From NCBI GenBank assembly GCA_910584785.1, contig CAJUDX010000012.1, positions 11,334-41,055 of the forward strand: DNA of 29,722 bases, given 5' to 3'. Positions 20,817 to 29,152 of the stretch are shown piece after piece; position 1 is the first letter of the stretch; each line of letters begins with the position of its first letter. The DNA is from an uncultured Lachnospiraceae bacterium. GTDB taxonomy: Bacteria; Bacillota; Clostridia; Lachnospirales; Lachnospiraceae. The translations under genes were made by a program, and so were the position numbers. The notes under the pieces were generated by a model, which ran no database searches, was not told the origin of the DNA, and was given only the letters and a program-made list of their open reading frames with translations.

Positions 20817-22681
20817 TGAGGGAATGGGTGGGAACGCTTCCTGCTGTTAAAATATGAAAAACAATCGATGGTATCAAGAATATCCTTAAAATCATCCCTT
20901 GGCGCAAGATCGATATACGCCCTAAGGATCTGCTGTTCTTCTTTTTTATAAGAGCCATAGAAAATATCATAGAGGTTGTGCCCGCGCAGGTGGACGCGCA
21001 CTGCTTCCATATTATCTTTCAAGTCCTGAGGCGATTCGGGCATTTTTCCGATAGCTTGTACTAAGTTTTTACCGCTTTTCAGCTTCCAGAGATATTCCTT
21101 CCACTTCTCCCACAACCGTTCATAAAAATTATCCTCACTTTTTACGATGCCAAGCACGGTCATAATTTCAGGATTAAAAAAATAATTTTCAAACGAATAA
21201 TACTTTAAAATCAAAACATTCTTCCGGGTTATTTGGGGAAGTTTATCGATATCCTCCTCATTTCGGGCCTCATAATAATGGCAGAGCTGACTGGCAAGCT
21301 CTTCCGGGTCCTTTCCGTCACCGTCGCGGATCATCAGAAACTGGTCACGGATATAGACCTGGTTCATATACTTTAAATTGGCATAGGTCTTGATATTCGT
21401 ACAGCTGTTGGTGGTAATAATGGAAATTCGCTGAAGACGGCCCTCCCTGTCGTAAATCTCAGAATAGTATTTCTCCAAAAGAAGGGGAAGGCGGCTTTTA
21501 TCCTGTTTCCCCTCGACAATAAAGACAAAATTCGTATGCATAAAGTCATTGGCCCCATAGCCCAAAGCATTTAATATGCTGTCAATATGCGCCCTGGGAT
21601 TGACGATGGAATAGTATTCATCATCCAAAATAATCTGACGGATCTGGCGGCTGGTAAAATTGGGAAGGAGGTTTGGGGAATGGGTGGTAAAAATCACCTG
21701 GTTTTTCTTGGAAAGACGGTAGAGGATTTCCCCGGAGATTTTCTGCAGCTGGGGATGGAGGAAAATTTCCGGATCTTCCACGATAATAATGCTGGGAATC
21801 CTGGTATCGTCATCGGTGTAAGTTTCCAGCATGGATAACATATACAAGCTCCGCATTCCATTACTTAAATATTCAATCGGGCAGGGATTGCCCTCATTCT
21901 CACGGCAGGTCTCCACCTTAATCCGAAACATCTCCTGGGTATTGCAGTTTAAGGTAAATATCAGCCTTTCATGTCCGCCATTTTTCCGGTAATTTCGATT
22001 TAACTTTTCCTCAAATTCTTTTACATTCAGCTGATACAGCTTATATTCCAGAAGGCGGGCGGTTTCAACAATCCTTAATTCCGCCGGAGGCTTTTGATTA
22101 ATCAGTCCAATGCACTGAAAGCACTGGTTACAGACTTTTGCCGGACTAAACATACAGGTACTTGCGCGGAGCTGTTCTAACTGCACATCCTCCCGAAACA
22201 TCAGCAAGTCTTCCTGGAACTGCGACAATCTTCTGTCTGTATCGATATAATACACCCTGGGAAAAATCTCCTGAATTTTCGGATTATGCTTCCGAAACCC
22301 ATCGCTGTAGCGCACATCCCCCTTCCAGTTTATTGTGCAGGTGAAAGAAAGTCTGCCATCCTCACAGGAGGGAAGCTTCGCATAAAAGTCTTTCTCCCAC
22401 ACATCATAGCGCTTATATACACTCACCCTTCCCTGCCGGTGAAGATGCTCTAAATCCTCCCGCGTCAACTTTAGGGTAAGCCCGATTTCAATGTTTTGTT
22501 TTTTTATATTAAAATCTTTCTCTGTCACCTTGTAAAGTCCAAACACTGCCCGGAGCGCATCGACAACGGAGGTTTTTCCCGTATTATTCCTCCCCACCAA
22601 AATCAATGCGCTCTCAATCTCTCCGATTTCCATTTCCCGGATAGACTTAAAATTTTTTATCACAATTCGCTCAATTTGCAT
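20813..22681 (-). CDS. OLD-family ATPase/TOPRIM nuclease-like protein with a Cys cluster
   Basis: This 622-residue protein joins an ABC/SMC-type ATPase to a TOPRIM nuclease domain, as in OLD endonucleases. ATPase: IKNFKSIRE start, Walker A GRNNTGKT (30-37), signature-like YLSNGMRSLYMLS (271-283), Walker B IIIVEDPEIFLHP (298-310) and TTHSP (332-336). TOPRIM: Glu390 in FIVEGKQDKSRLP and Asp453/Asp455 in IRDGDG, then YYSFENYFFNPE (494-505). Between Walker A and signature lies a cluster Cys176, Cys184, Cys187, Cys190, a probable metal site. No UvrD-like gajB or other defence partner is adjacent, so it is a standalone OLD; DNA repair or phage defence are both possible. It follows asnB by 86 nt and has its own candidate promoter. 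Confidence 0.82.
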   Translation of the reverse strand: MQIERIVIKNFKSIREMEIGEIESALILVGRNNTGKTSVVDALRAVFGLYKVTEKDFNIKKQNIEIGLTLKLTREDLEHLHRQGRVSVYKRYDVWEKDFYAKLPSCEDGRLSFTCTINWKGDVRYSDGFRKHNPKIQEIFPRVYYIDTDRRLSQFQEDLLMFREDVQLEQLRASTCMFSPAKVCNQCFQCIGLINQKPPAELRIVETARLLEYKLYQLNVKEFEEKLNRNYRKNGGHERLIFTLNCNTQEMFRIKVETCRENEGNPCPIEYLSNGMRSLYMLSMLETYTDDDTRIPSIIIVEDPEIFLHPQLQKISGEILYRLSKKNQVIFTTHSPNLLPNFTSRQIRQIILDDEYYSIVNPRAHIDSILNALGYGANDFMHTNFVFIVEGKQDKSRLPLLLEKYYSEIYDREGRLQRISIITTNSCTNIKTYANLKYMNQVYIRDQFLMIRDGDGKDPEELASQLCHYYEARNEEDIDKLPQITRKNVLILKYYSFENYFFNPEIMTVLGIVKSEDNFYERLWEKWKEYLWKLKSGKNLVQAIGKMPESPQDLKDNMEAVRVHLRGHNLYDIFYGSYKKEEQQILRAYIDLAPRDDFKDILDTIDCFSYFNSRKRSHPFPH

Positions 22682-22727
22682 TTGTTATTCATTCCTTTTT
22701 CGCAATGCTTCTGTACAGTTTTCTTTA

Positions 22728-22756
22728 AATATACCACGGTTTTTTTCACGGAACAA
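22728..22756 (-). promoter_or_regulatory. Candidate sigma-A promoter of the OLD-like gene
   Basis: TTGTTC (22751-22756) and TATATT (22728-22733) are 17 nt apart on the minus strand, about 47 nt before ATG. The spacer holds a CCGTG direct repeat. AAGGAATG upstream of the ATG is a usable ribosome binding site. Confidence 0.55.
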
Positions 22757-22767
22757 GTAAAATTCAC

Positions 22768-24612
22768 TTATCCCACCCGATATCTCTCCATCCAGAAATT
22801 CACCTGTAAAATATAAGCTAACATCTGCGGCCCTGCCATCAGCTGTCCATACCAAGGTCTTGCATAATCCGACGACGCATTTAAAAAAGCCTCCACCTTC
22901 TTCTTATCCAGATACTTCATCACCGGCGCCTGAATATCCCCCATCATTTCCCGCACCCGATCCGCCAGTAATTCTTCATATTTGGTATCATAGGTTTTGG
23001 GATACGGCGATTTTTTCCTGAATAGAATCTCTTCCGGCAAAAGCCCTCGGCTGGCCTCACGAAGCAGATGTTTTGCCACCCCTCCGGCTGTTTTGATCTC
23101 CCAGGGAACATTCCAGACATATTCGATAATCCTGTGATCAGCAAAGGGAACCCTGGCCTCTAAGCCGGAATACATACTGGTTCTGTCCATCCGGTTTAAC
23201 AGGGTCTGCATAAACCAGCGCAGATTAAGCCAGGCAATCTCCCTGCGCCGCGCCTCCATTTTCGTTTCTCCTTCAAGATAGGGCGTTTCTGCAAGCGAAG
23301 CTTCATAGCTCTCCCGAATAAATTCTTCCATCTTAAGTTCCTTAAGCACCTCTTCCTTTAATAAAACCTGCCTGGCCCCGGAATCAACGGACCAGGGAAA
23401 GGTATCTGCTTCAAAAAATTCTTTTTTATGGAACCAGGGATAGCCTCCGAAAATCTCGTCCGCACACTCCCCGGTCAGCGCCACCTTGCAGGTCTCCTTT
23501 ACCATAGAGCAAAACTGAAGCATGGAAGAATCGATATCTGCCATCGACGGGAGATCATGGGCAAGAACGGAATCATACAGCCGGTCAGCCTGGGTAAGAT
23601 TAGAACATTCCAGATAATGGTGGCAGGAACCTAAAAACTCTGCCATCTTATCGACATAAGGGCGGTCCCTGGAAGGCTGAAAAGCATTGGCCTGAAAAAA
23701 GCGGTCATTGCCCACAAAATCAAAGGAAAATGTATGGAGCTGCCTTCCCTTCTTTTTTAATTCCGCCGCACAGACAGCAGAAACCAGGCTGCTGTCAATT
23801 CCGCCGGAAAGAAAGGTGCAGATTGGCACATCCGATACCATTTGCCGCCGGATAGCATCCTGAACGAGAAACGAGGTTTTTTCTATCGTCTCCTGCGCAC
23901 TGTCCTCATGAGGATGGCTTTCCAGCGCCCAATAGGTAATATCCTGTATCCCCGCAGACCCACAGAGCAGATAATGACCAGGAAGAACCTCCTTCACCCC
24001 TGCAAATATACCAGATCCCGGAATACGGGCCGGCCCCAGTGAAAAGATTTCCTGAATCCCCCGCTTATCCAGCCGCGGAACAACCGCAGGATGGGCAAAA
24101 AGCCCCTTAATTTCCGAGGCAAATATCAGTTCTTCTTCACACTGCGTATAAAACAGCGGCTTGACACCGGCGCGATCCCGGCAGAGCATCAGCTGCCTTT
24201 TTTGTGTGTCCAAAACAGCAAAGGCATAAATCCCATTCAGCCGCCTGACAATTTCAGGCCCAAATTCCAGATATCCATTTAACACGACCTCGGTATCGCT
24301 GGTGCTTTCAAACCGCTGCCCCAGCGAACACAGTTCCTTTCGTAATTCTTCTGTATTATAAAGCTCTCCGTTATAAATAATCGCAACCGTCTCATCCCCC
24401 ATCCGCCTGAGCATGGGCTGACCGCCGCCAATTAAGTCAATGACTGCGAGCCGGGCATGGGCCAACCCGCCTTCTCTGCCCAGCCAAATTCCCGAAGAAT
24501 CCGGTCCCCGATGCCTTAATACCCTACTCATTTTACTTAAAATACCACAGGCAAACTCTCTGGTCTGCTGATAATTTTTATTCGGCTGATAAAAACCTGC
24601 AATTCCGCACAT
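22768..24612 (-). CDS. asnB: Asparagine synthase (glutamine-hydrolysing)
   Basis: This 614-residue cytosolic enzyme makes asparagine from aspartate with glutamine nitrogen and ATP. The start at 24612 places the catalytic Cys2 in MCGIAGF; upstream in-frame codons are leader. The N-terminal glutaminase domain shows LRHRGPDSSG, VIYNGELYN and the SDTEVVLNGY region. The synthetase domain has the PP-loop FLSGGIDSSLVSA and LTGECADEIFGGYPW. GGAAGGTG precedes the ATG. A terminator-like hairpin that could also act as an attenuator lies 120-170 nt upstream. The C-terminus is complete. Confidence 0.95.
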   Translation of the reverse strand: MCGIAGFYQPNKNYQQTREFACGILSKMSRVLRHRGPDSSGIWLGREGGLAHARLAVIDLIGGGQPMLRRMGDETVAIIYNGELYNTEELRKELCSLGQRFESTSDTEVVLNGYLEFGPEIVRRLNGIYAFAVLDTQKRQLMLCRDRAGVKPLFYTQCEEELIFASEIKGLFAHPAVVPRLDKRGIQEIFSLGPARIPGSGIFAGVKEVLPGHYLLCGSAGIQDITYWALESHPHEDSAQETIEKTSFLVQDAIRRQMVSDVPICTFLSGGIDSSLVSAVCAAELKKKGRQLHTFSFDFVGNDRFFQANAFQPSRDRPYVDKMAEFLGSCHHYLECSNLTQADRLYDSVLAHDLPSMADIDSSMLQFCSMVKETCKVALTGECADEIFGGYPWFHKKEFFEADTFPWSVDSGARQVLLKEEVLKELKMEEFIRESYEASLAETPYLEGETKMEARRREIAWLNLRWFMQTLLNRMDRTSMYSGLEARVPFADHRIIEYVWNVPWEIKTAGGVAKHLLREASRGLLPEEILFRKKSPYPKTYDTKYEELLADRVREMMGDIQAPVMKYLDKKKVEAFLNASSDYARPWYGQLMAGPQMLAYILQVNFWMERYRVG

Positions 24613-24733
24613 AAACACCTTCCCAAGGATGGTTTTATCTATGATATGCAGTAAAAAGGGAAAAAAATACCTAAATGGACAACGTTCGGAGCTGTCCTGA
24701 AAGAATCTGCCAGTGTTTTGAAGAGACAGCAAA

Positions 24734-24784
24734 AAAACTGCCTTCAAAAAACCCTCATATAGGATTTCTTTTTCCGGCAGTTTT
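24734..24784 (-). terminator. Terminator/possible attenuator between the surface operon and asnB
   Basis: Arms AAAACTGCC and GGCAGTTTT (24776-24784 and 24734-24742) pair perfectly over 9 bp and are followed by a T-run on the minus strand. A second hairpin, TTTTGAAG/CTTCAAAA (24742-24749 and 24716-24723), touches the same downstream arm, so the two may be exclusive. It ends the cohesin gene transcript and could gate readthrough into asnB. Confidence 0.6.
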
Positions 24785-24835
24785 CTATTTTCTAACGATT
24801 AAAGACCTCTCTCCAAACGATAATCATTGCTAATA

Positions 24836-26350
24836 TTATAAATCCAAAAATTCAAAATCTTCATCTGACTCATCTGCTTTTGCCTGTACAGCTTCCGCCT
24901 GCTGGCTTTCTTCCTCCATTCCAATATAGGCAAAATCATCCTCCATCTCCTGTTCCTGCACCGCCTGTCTTTCCTGCGAAGAATACCTAACCCTTGAAAC
25001 AGGCTCTTCCGATGCATAGTCCCTTTCGGATAATGCCGGTTCAGACGACTGCGGGCGGCCTGGCTGAACAAAGCTGTCCTCTTCCTCCTCTTCTCCCCGC
25101 AGATAACGCTCTTCCCGGCTGGAAGCCTGACGCCTCGACCGTCTTTCCTCCTCTGTTCTGTCATGCTCTCCCCCGCGATAAGGCTCCGGCTTACGGGAAA
25201 CCAGAAGTGCCACGACAATAATCAGCAGGATAGCAACGACTGCCGCCAGCGCGATAATCAAATAAAGGCGAACTTTATAGTCCTCTAACAGACTATTATA
25301 ATCCTCTGCAACTTTAATGTATTCCTCCTGCGTTATCCCGGTGTCCATTGCTGGGTCCTGGAAGTAGCGCTGAATAGTTTTCTCCGTTAAATCATAGCGG
25401 TAAAAATTCTTTTCTCCCGCTGCATTCATAGCGTAAAATACGCAGTACTGATGGTTGCTCTCTGAGGCCCAGATAAAGCCTGTGGCCTTATGTCCGTCAA
25501 TATCTATTGTCGTCGTGGTAAAGCCCTCAGGAAGAACAGCCCCTTCCTCCGGTTCCAATATGGTAATTGCTTTTGCCGCTGCTTCTAGGCTGACACCGGT
25601 CACCACAGCTTCCGGCACGGCTGACTCGCCACCCTCGCTCTTATTAACGGAAATAGTATAGTTCTTTACTGTGATCCCATCGGAAGCTGTAACTTTGATG
25701 GTGATGGTATTCTCCCCCATCTGAAGCCCTTCATTTCCTTCAACGGTAACTGTAGATCCCTCAGCCGCCAATGCCTGCACATCAACGCTTTCCACATCCA
25801 TTCCCACATGAATCGAATAGCTGTCAATAGCCGGGTTAAATTCCGGGGCAAGTGTTCCGGGTGAAACAGCCAGGGAGGCTAAAAATCCATCCGCAGCAGG
25901 GGCATTTTCCACGCCAGCCACGGTAATAGCAGAACTTCCCTGATGACCGATGGCTACAGCCTGAGTATTGCTGTCATAAACTTCACAGGAGGTAATGGTA
26001 ATCTGGCTGGTTCCGGGCTTTAACGCCCGAAACTTCATCACAAACACAATGTTTTTTAAATCTCCGGCATCCGGTCCGCCATGCGCCCGCAGGGCACCGG
26101 CCCCGCCTTCCACGCTGTTGCCCTCGATAAATTCCAGCGCCGCAGGGTCATAAGCCAGCATAATTTCCGCCCGGCCCAAAGAACCTTCATCTATACTGAC
26201 CTTCATATTTACGCTTACTTCCTGCCCCACCTCAGTGTTGGGATCAGTAAACATAATCTTTGCTGAAGCCGCCATGGAAACCACGGGAATCATAAGAACC
26301 ATCATACACGCCAGGAGCAGCCCTGACAACATTCGTCTTGCATTTTTCAT
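24836..26350 (-). CDS. Cohesin-like and cadherin-like domain membrane protein with acidic cytosolic tail
   Basis: This 504-residue protein has a signal peptide (about 1-28), a cohesin-like beta-sandwich (about 30-145: KIMFTDPNTEVGQEVSVNMKV start, AEIMLAYDPAALEF), and a cadherin-like beta-sandwich domain (about 157-236: LASLAVSPGTLAPEFNPAIDSYS then NTITIKVTASDGITVKNYTISV; quoted parts are short landmarks). An unassigned region (245-355) precedes a single membrane helix (362-384). The last 120 residues are a charged, disordered tail of acidic and Arg-rich runs. No LPXTG sorting signal is present. ATG at 26350 has GGAG 8 nt upstream; the in-frame ATG at 26365 has none. It follows the glucosaminidase gene by 34 nt. 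Role probably surface assembly or adhesion; the partner is not visible. Confidence 0.8.
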   Translation of the reverse strand: MKNARRMLSGLLLACMMVLMIPVVSMAASAKIMFTDPNTEVGQEVSVNMKVSIDEGSLGRAEIMLAYDPAALEFIEGNSVEGGAGALRAHGGPDAGDLKNIVFVMKFRALKPGTSQITITSCEVYDSNTQAVAIGHQGSSAITVAGVENAPAADGFLASLAVSPGTLAPEFNPAIDSYSIHVGMDVESVDVQALAAEGSTVTVEGNEGLQMGENTITIKVTASDGITVKNYTISVNKSEGGESAVPEAVVTGVSLEAAAKAITILEPEEGAVLPEGFTTTTIDIDGHKATGFIWASESNHQYCVFYAMNAAGEKNFYRYDLTEKTIQRYFQDPAMDTGITQEEYIKVAEDYNSLLEDYKVRLYLIIALAAVVAILLIIVVALLVSRKPEPYRGGEHDRTEEERRSRRQASSREERYLRGEEEEEDSFVQPGRPQSSEPALSERDYASEEPVSRVRYSSQERQAVQEQEMEDDFAYIGMEEESQQAEAVQAKADESDEDFEFLDL

Positions 26351-26384
26351 TTTCTGAATCTCCATTTAATCAAAATAGTAACGC

Positions 26385-28766
26385 CTATGGAACAATGGTT
26401 ACATTGCTCCCACCTGGCCCGGTGTGCGTGTTTCCCGCCGGTGCTGTATTTCCTGGTGTCCATGTACTTCCTGTTCCTGTGTTCATTCCCGGCTGCGTCG
26501 TGCCGCTTCCTGAAGTCCCGGCTCCCGAAGTGCTTCCCGATGTCTGCCCCTGGGAAATTCCGCTTCTGGAAACCCGAAGAACATATTCGCGGGCAGTTCC
26601 GTTCTGTGCTGTTACCCGCACCTTCACCTCAGTAACACCGGCATTTAAAGCCACTGTACCTGTCCCGGTGACTACTGCCGTCGAATCTGCTGCTGCCGCT
26701 GAAAGCATAATACTGGCATCCCCGCTGCCCACAGCCACATCGTAAACCAGGGTATCCGGGGTAAACGCCGGGGTTATGGCATAGCCGTTTACCGTAAGGC
26801 TCTGCAGCTTATTATTGGGACTTCCGTTCCCGCCTGGCTTAACCGAAGCACTCTCCGGCATATTCCGGTAAACAGGAATGGAAAAGCGCATCGCTGTCTG
26901 GCGCATCGCCTCACTGTAGGCGTCGCCCATCTTTGCCCCTTCTGCCGCCGCTCCTTCAACATTGGTCATATACTGATGCTTGTATAAATTCGTTCCCTGG
27001 ACATTAAACTTTTTCAGATAAAAGGTATTTTGGCCTGCCTTCATATAATTCTGCCCATACTGAATCGCCCCGCCGATAATCGACTTATCCGCACTGTTCC
27101 AGGGGCGCAGATAACTCCCGGACTGCGAAGCATACCACAACCCGCGCTGCACAGGTGTCATCCCATTGCTGGCATAAGCTTCAAAATTATAAAAATTATA
27201 AAAACCGCTTTTCCCGGAAATAGAATCGGACTTTCCTTCCCTTCCCTGCTCCTGAAGAATCATGGCCGTAAGCACATAAGGGCTGACCCCCGACTGTATC
27301 CCGGCATCGATAAGAATATCCACATAGGGCGCCTCTGTTCCCGAAAATACTGTTCTTCCCGCATTTTCTGCTGAAACTGGCGTCTGTACAGTTCCCGATG
27401 TCCCCCCAGGCGCCGCCACGCCATTTCCCTGGTCAGTTCCCGGAGCCTGATTTACACCTGAAACTCCATTTCCCTCAGAAACCGAACCTGTTTCCAAAAC
27501 GGTATTTGTCCCCGGCCCCGAAACCACATTAGCTCCCTGCGCATCATTCCCTTTCGTTTCTGTATCTTCTCCCGGCCCCACAAGGGCAACGGTCTCTCCT
27601 ACCATTTCTGTTTGATGACGGCTATAAGAAGGCACCTCTTCACCTCTGCTGATATTTGCCCCAGGCGAAACACCCTTCCACACATCAGTAAAGGCACCGC
27701 TGCCCTGTGTTCCTCCATGATTCGTCGCCCCGGAATTATTCTGCGTACCCGAAGCCGCTCCCTGTGTGAACCCTGGCCCATACCCTGTCTGTACAGAAGA
27801 ATTTCCCCCTGAAGATTCTCCTGGTCCAGCGCCTGCAGAATTTCCCGTTCCCTGTCCGGTATTATTTGTAGTTCCCGTCCCTTGTCCGGTAGTTCCTGTC
27901 CCCTGCCCGTTCTGTCCGGGCATTTCAGTTCCCGCAGAAGTATTTCCCCCCGATGTCCCCGGAGTAAGCCCCTGGTAGGCGCCGCCAACGGTCCCGTTTC
28001 CCTCAAGAAATGTTCCCTTTACCATGGAAGCAAGGCCTTCCCTAGTATGTACCGACGGATCATAATCCTGTAACAAAAACTGAAAAATATATGTTTCATT
28101 TAAAAAATTCCTTGGGTCCATATAATAGCGGATAATCTCTTCACTTGCTGCAACCCATGAACTTCCGTCAAACCCAGGCCAGGTAGATGTGCCCCAATCA
28201 TAAGCCCCCGGCGCCGTCGATTTCCACGAAGAAATACTGCTGCTGCTCACCAGATTCCTTCCCACCAGGCTTTCATTTTGAATCACTTCATTCCAATCCA
28301 GTCCTGTATCAAAGGCCGTAAACACCCACTGCGGATATCGGGCATGGAGTTCTCTCAAGCCCGGACGATAAGACTCAGGAAACCCCTGACGGTTCAAGTA
28401 CTCTTCAAAATCCACATCACTGCTGTAGGAAGACGGAAATTTAAGATAACTTCCCATCACATAACCCACCGATGACACCCCGCCATCTCCGGTAAAACGA
28501 ATCTGATACCAGAGCGTTCCGTCTGCTGCATTCGCCTCACCCAAAACGGTAACTGACGCCCCGTATGTAAGCTTTCCTGCCACGGCATTTGCCGTTCCCG
28601 GCGCGCTCCGTACATTTAACGTCGTCGCTGTAACCGTAGCAGGCCTCTCTGCGCCATAACTTACACCGCCAAACCCCGCCCCCAAAAATGAAACATGCGC
28701 CGGCGAACCCAACAGCATAAGTAAACTAAGCCCAAAACAAAGGCCTCTCTTCCAAACTTTTTTCAT
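26385..28766 (-). CDS. Secreted glucosaminidase-like protein (SH3b, split catalytic domain, cadherin-like domain)
   Basis: This 793-residue exported protein probably cleaves peptidoglycan glycan strands. A signal peptide (about 1-39) is followed by an SH3b domain (42-108, TTLNVRSAPG). The glucosaminidase-like region begins at about 118 (FEEYLNRQGFPESYRPGL) and resumes at about 479 (APYVDILIDAGIQSGVSPY, ILQEQG with likely catalytic Glu506, YNFYNFEAY). Between them, 257-478 is a Gly/Thr/Asn/Ser-rich insert with GQGTG repeats. A cadherin-like beta-sandwich (about 654-733) and a Gly/Thr/Ser-rich tail end the protein. GAGGAG lies before ATG at 28766; the in-frame start at 28811 has no such support. 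Its partner gene downstream carries the same beta-sandwich type. Confidence 0.85.
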   Translation of the reverse strand: MKKVWKRGLCFGLSLLMLLGSPAHVSFLGAGFGGVSYGAERPATVTATTLNVRSAPGTANAVAGKLTYGASVTVLGEANAADGTLWYQIRFTGDGGVSSVGYVMGSYLKFPSSYSSDVDFEEYLNRQGFPESYRPGLRELHARYPQWVFTAFDTGLDWNEVIQNESLVGRNLVSSSSISSWKSTAPGAYDWGTSTWPGFDGSSWVAASEEIIRYYMDPRNFLNETYIFQFLLQDYDPSVHTREGLASMVKGTFLEGNGTVGGAYQGLTPGTSGGNTSAGTEMPGQNGQGTGTTGQGTGTTNNTGQGTGNSAGAGPGESSGGNSSVQTGYGPGFTQGAASGTQNNSGATNHGGTQGSGAFTDVWKGVSPGANISRGEEVPSYSRHQTEMVGETVALVGPGEDTETKGNDAQGANVVSGPGTNTVLETGSVSEGNGVSGVNQAPGTDQGNGVAAPGGTSGTVQTPVSAENAGRTVFSGTEAPYVDILIDAGIQSGVSPYVLTAMILQEQGREGKSDSISGKSGFYNFYNFEAYASNGMTPVQRGLWYASQSGSYLRPWNSADKSIIGGAIQYGQNYMKAGQNTFYLKKFNVQGTNLYKHQYMTNVEGAAAEGAKMGDAYSEAMRQTAMRFSIPVYRNMPESASVKPGGNGSPNNKLQSLTVNGYAITPAFTPDTLVYDVAVGSGDASIMLSAAAADSTAVVTGTGTVALNAGVTEVKVRVTAQNGTAREYVLRVSRSGISQGQTSGSTSGAGTSGSGTTQPGMNTGTGSTWTPGNTAPAGNTHTGPGGSNVTIVP
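27840..27917 (-). repeat. GQGTG repeats in the glucosaminidase insert
   Basis: Residues 284-309 contain GQ-N-GQGTGTT-GQGTGTT-NNT-GQGTGN, short in-frame repeats of about 21 bp. They are the clearest repeat in the 220-residue low-complexity insert (27333-27998) and could change copy number by slippage. Confidence 0.75.
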
Positions 28767-28900
28767 TCTATTCTCCTCTATAAAGGAACCATCTTTTTCC
28801 ATGAAGCTCATCCTTGTACCATATATCGTTCTAACTTTCCAAGGAAAATCGGCTAATACAGTAGAAATTCTGCTAAAAATGTAAAAATATACGCTTTTCT

Positions 28901-28929
28901 ATTATAATGACAAAGTTCCCCTACGTCAA
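28901..28929 (-). promoter_or_regulatory. Sigma-A promoter of the surface-protein operon
   Basis: TTGACG (28924-28929) and TATAAT (28901-28906) are 17 nt apart on the minus strand. The start near 28894 leaves a leader of about 128 nt before ATG at 28766, in which I see no known riboswitch. Confidence 0.8.
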
Positions 28930-28994
28930 CACAATCAAAAAAAGTTCATGCACGGATCGTTAATTTGTAAGATTTAGTAAGATTTGTAAGAAAA

Positions 28995-29032
28995 AAGAAA
29001 AAGCAGCTGCCGCATGGCAACCACTTTTTCTT
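28995..29032 (-). terminator. Terminator downstream of the carboxyltransferase gene
   Basis: Outer arms AAGAAAAAG and CTTTTTCTT (29024-29032 and 28995-29003), with GTTGCC/GGCAGC inside and a 4-nt loop, are followed on the minus strand by TTTTTTC. It separates this transcript from the surface-protein promoter. Confidence 0.8.
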
Positions 29033-29071
29033 GTCTATCCTTAATTCACTTTATCCAATCTTTCTCTTTTT

Positions 29072-29142
29072 TGCCAGTGACACTCTTGCACCAGGCAAGA
29101 ATCGCTGGCACTGCCGTTTGCACTTCTTACGATAACCGGCAG
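29072..29142 (-). other. Two hairpins in the 3' region of the carboxyltransferase transcript
   Basis: On the minus strand CTGCCG/CGGCAG (arms 29137-29142 and 29111-29116) is followed at once by TGCCAG/CTGGCA (29105-29110 and 29072-29077), which encloses TCTTGC/GCAAGA (29095-29100 and 29084-29089). No T-run follows, so they are not simple terminators. They lie between the stop codon and the true terminator and may stabilise the 3' end or be a small RNA. Confidence 0.45.
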
Positions 29143-29152
29143 TTTTTATCTT

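Noticed and set aside
20748..20820. CtsR heptad repeats or CIRCE element at the mcsA-mcsB-clpC promoter
   Set aside because: No GGTCAAA-type tandem heptads and no 9-bp CIRCE inverted repeat are present; the only symmetry is the TGTTATA/TATAACA palindrome.
26387..28073. Plus-strand Pro/Val/Cys-rich open frames opposite the glucosaminidase gene
   Set aside because: They mirror Gly/Thr-rich codons of the minus-strand gene, lack ribosome binding sites and have the composition of shadow frames.
29035..29128. Minus-strand GTG-initiated frame ending in KDWIK downstream of the carboxyltransferase gene
   Set aside because: It has no ribosome binding site, starts right after an in-frame stop, and lies across two hairpins, so it is better read as structured untranslated RNA.
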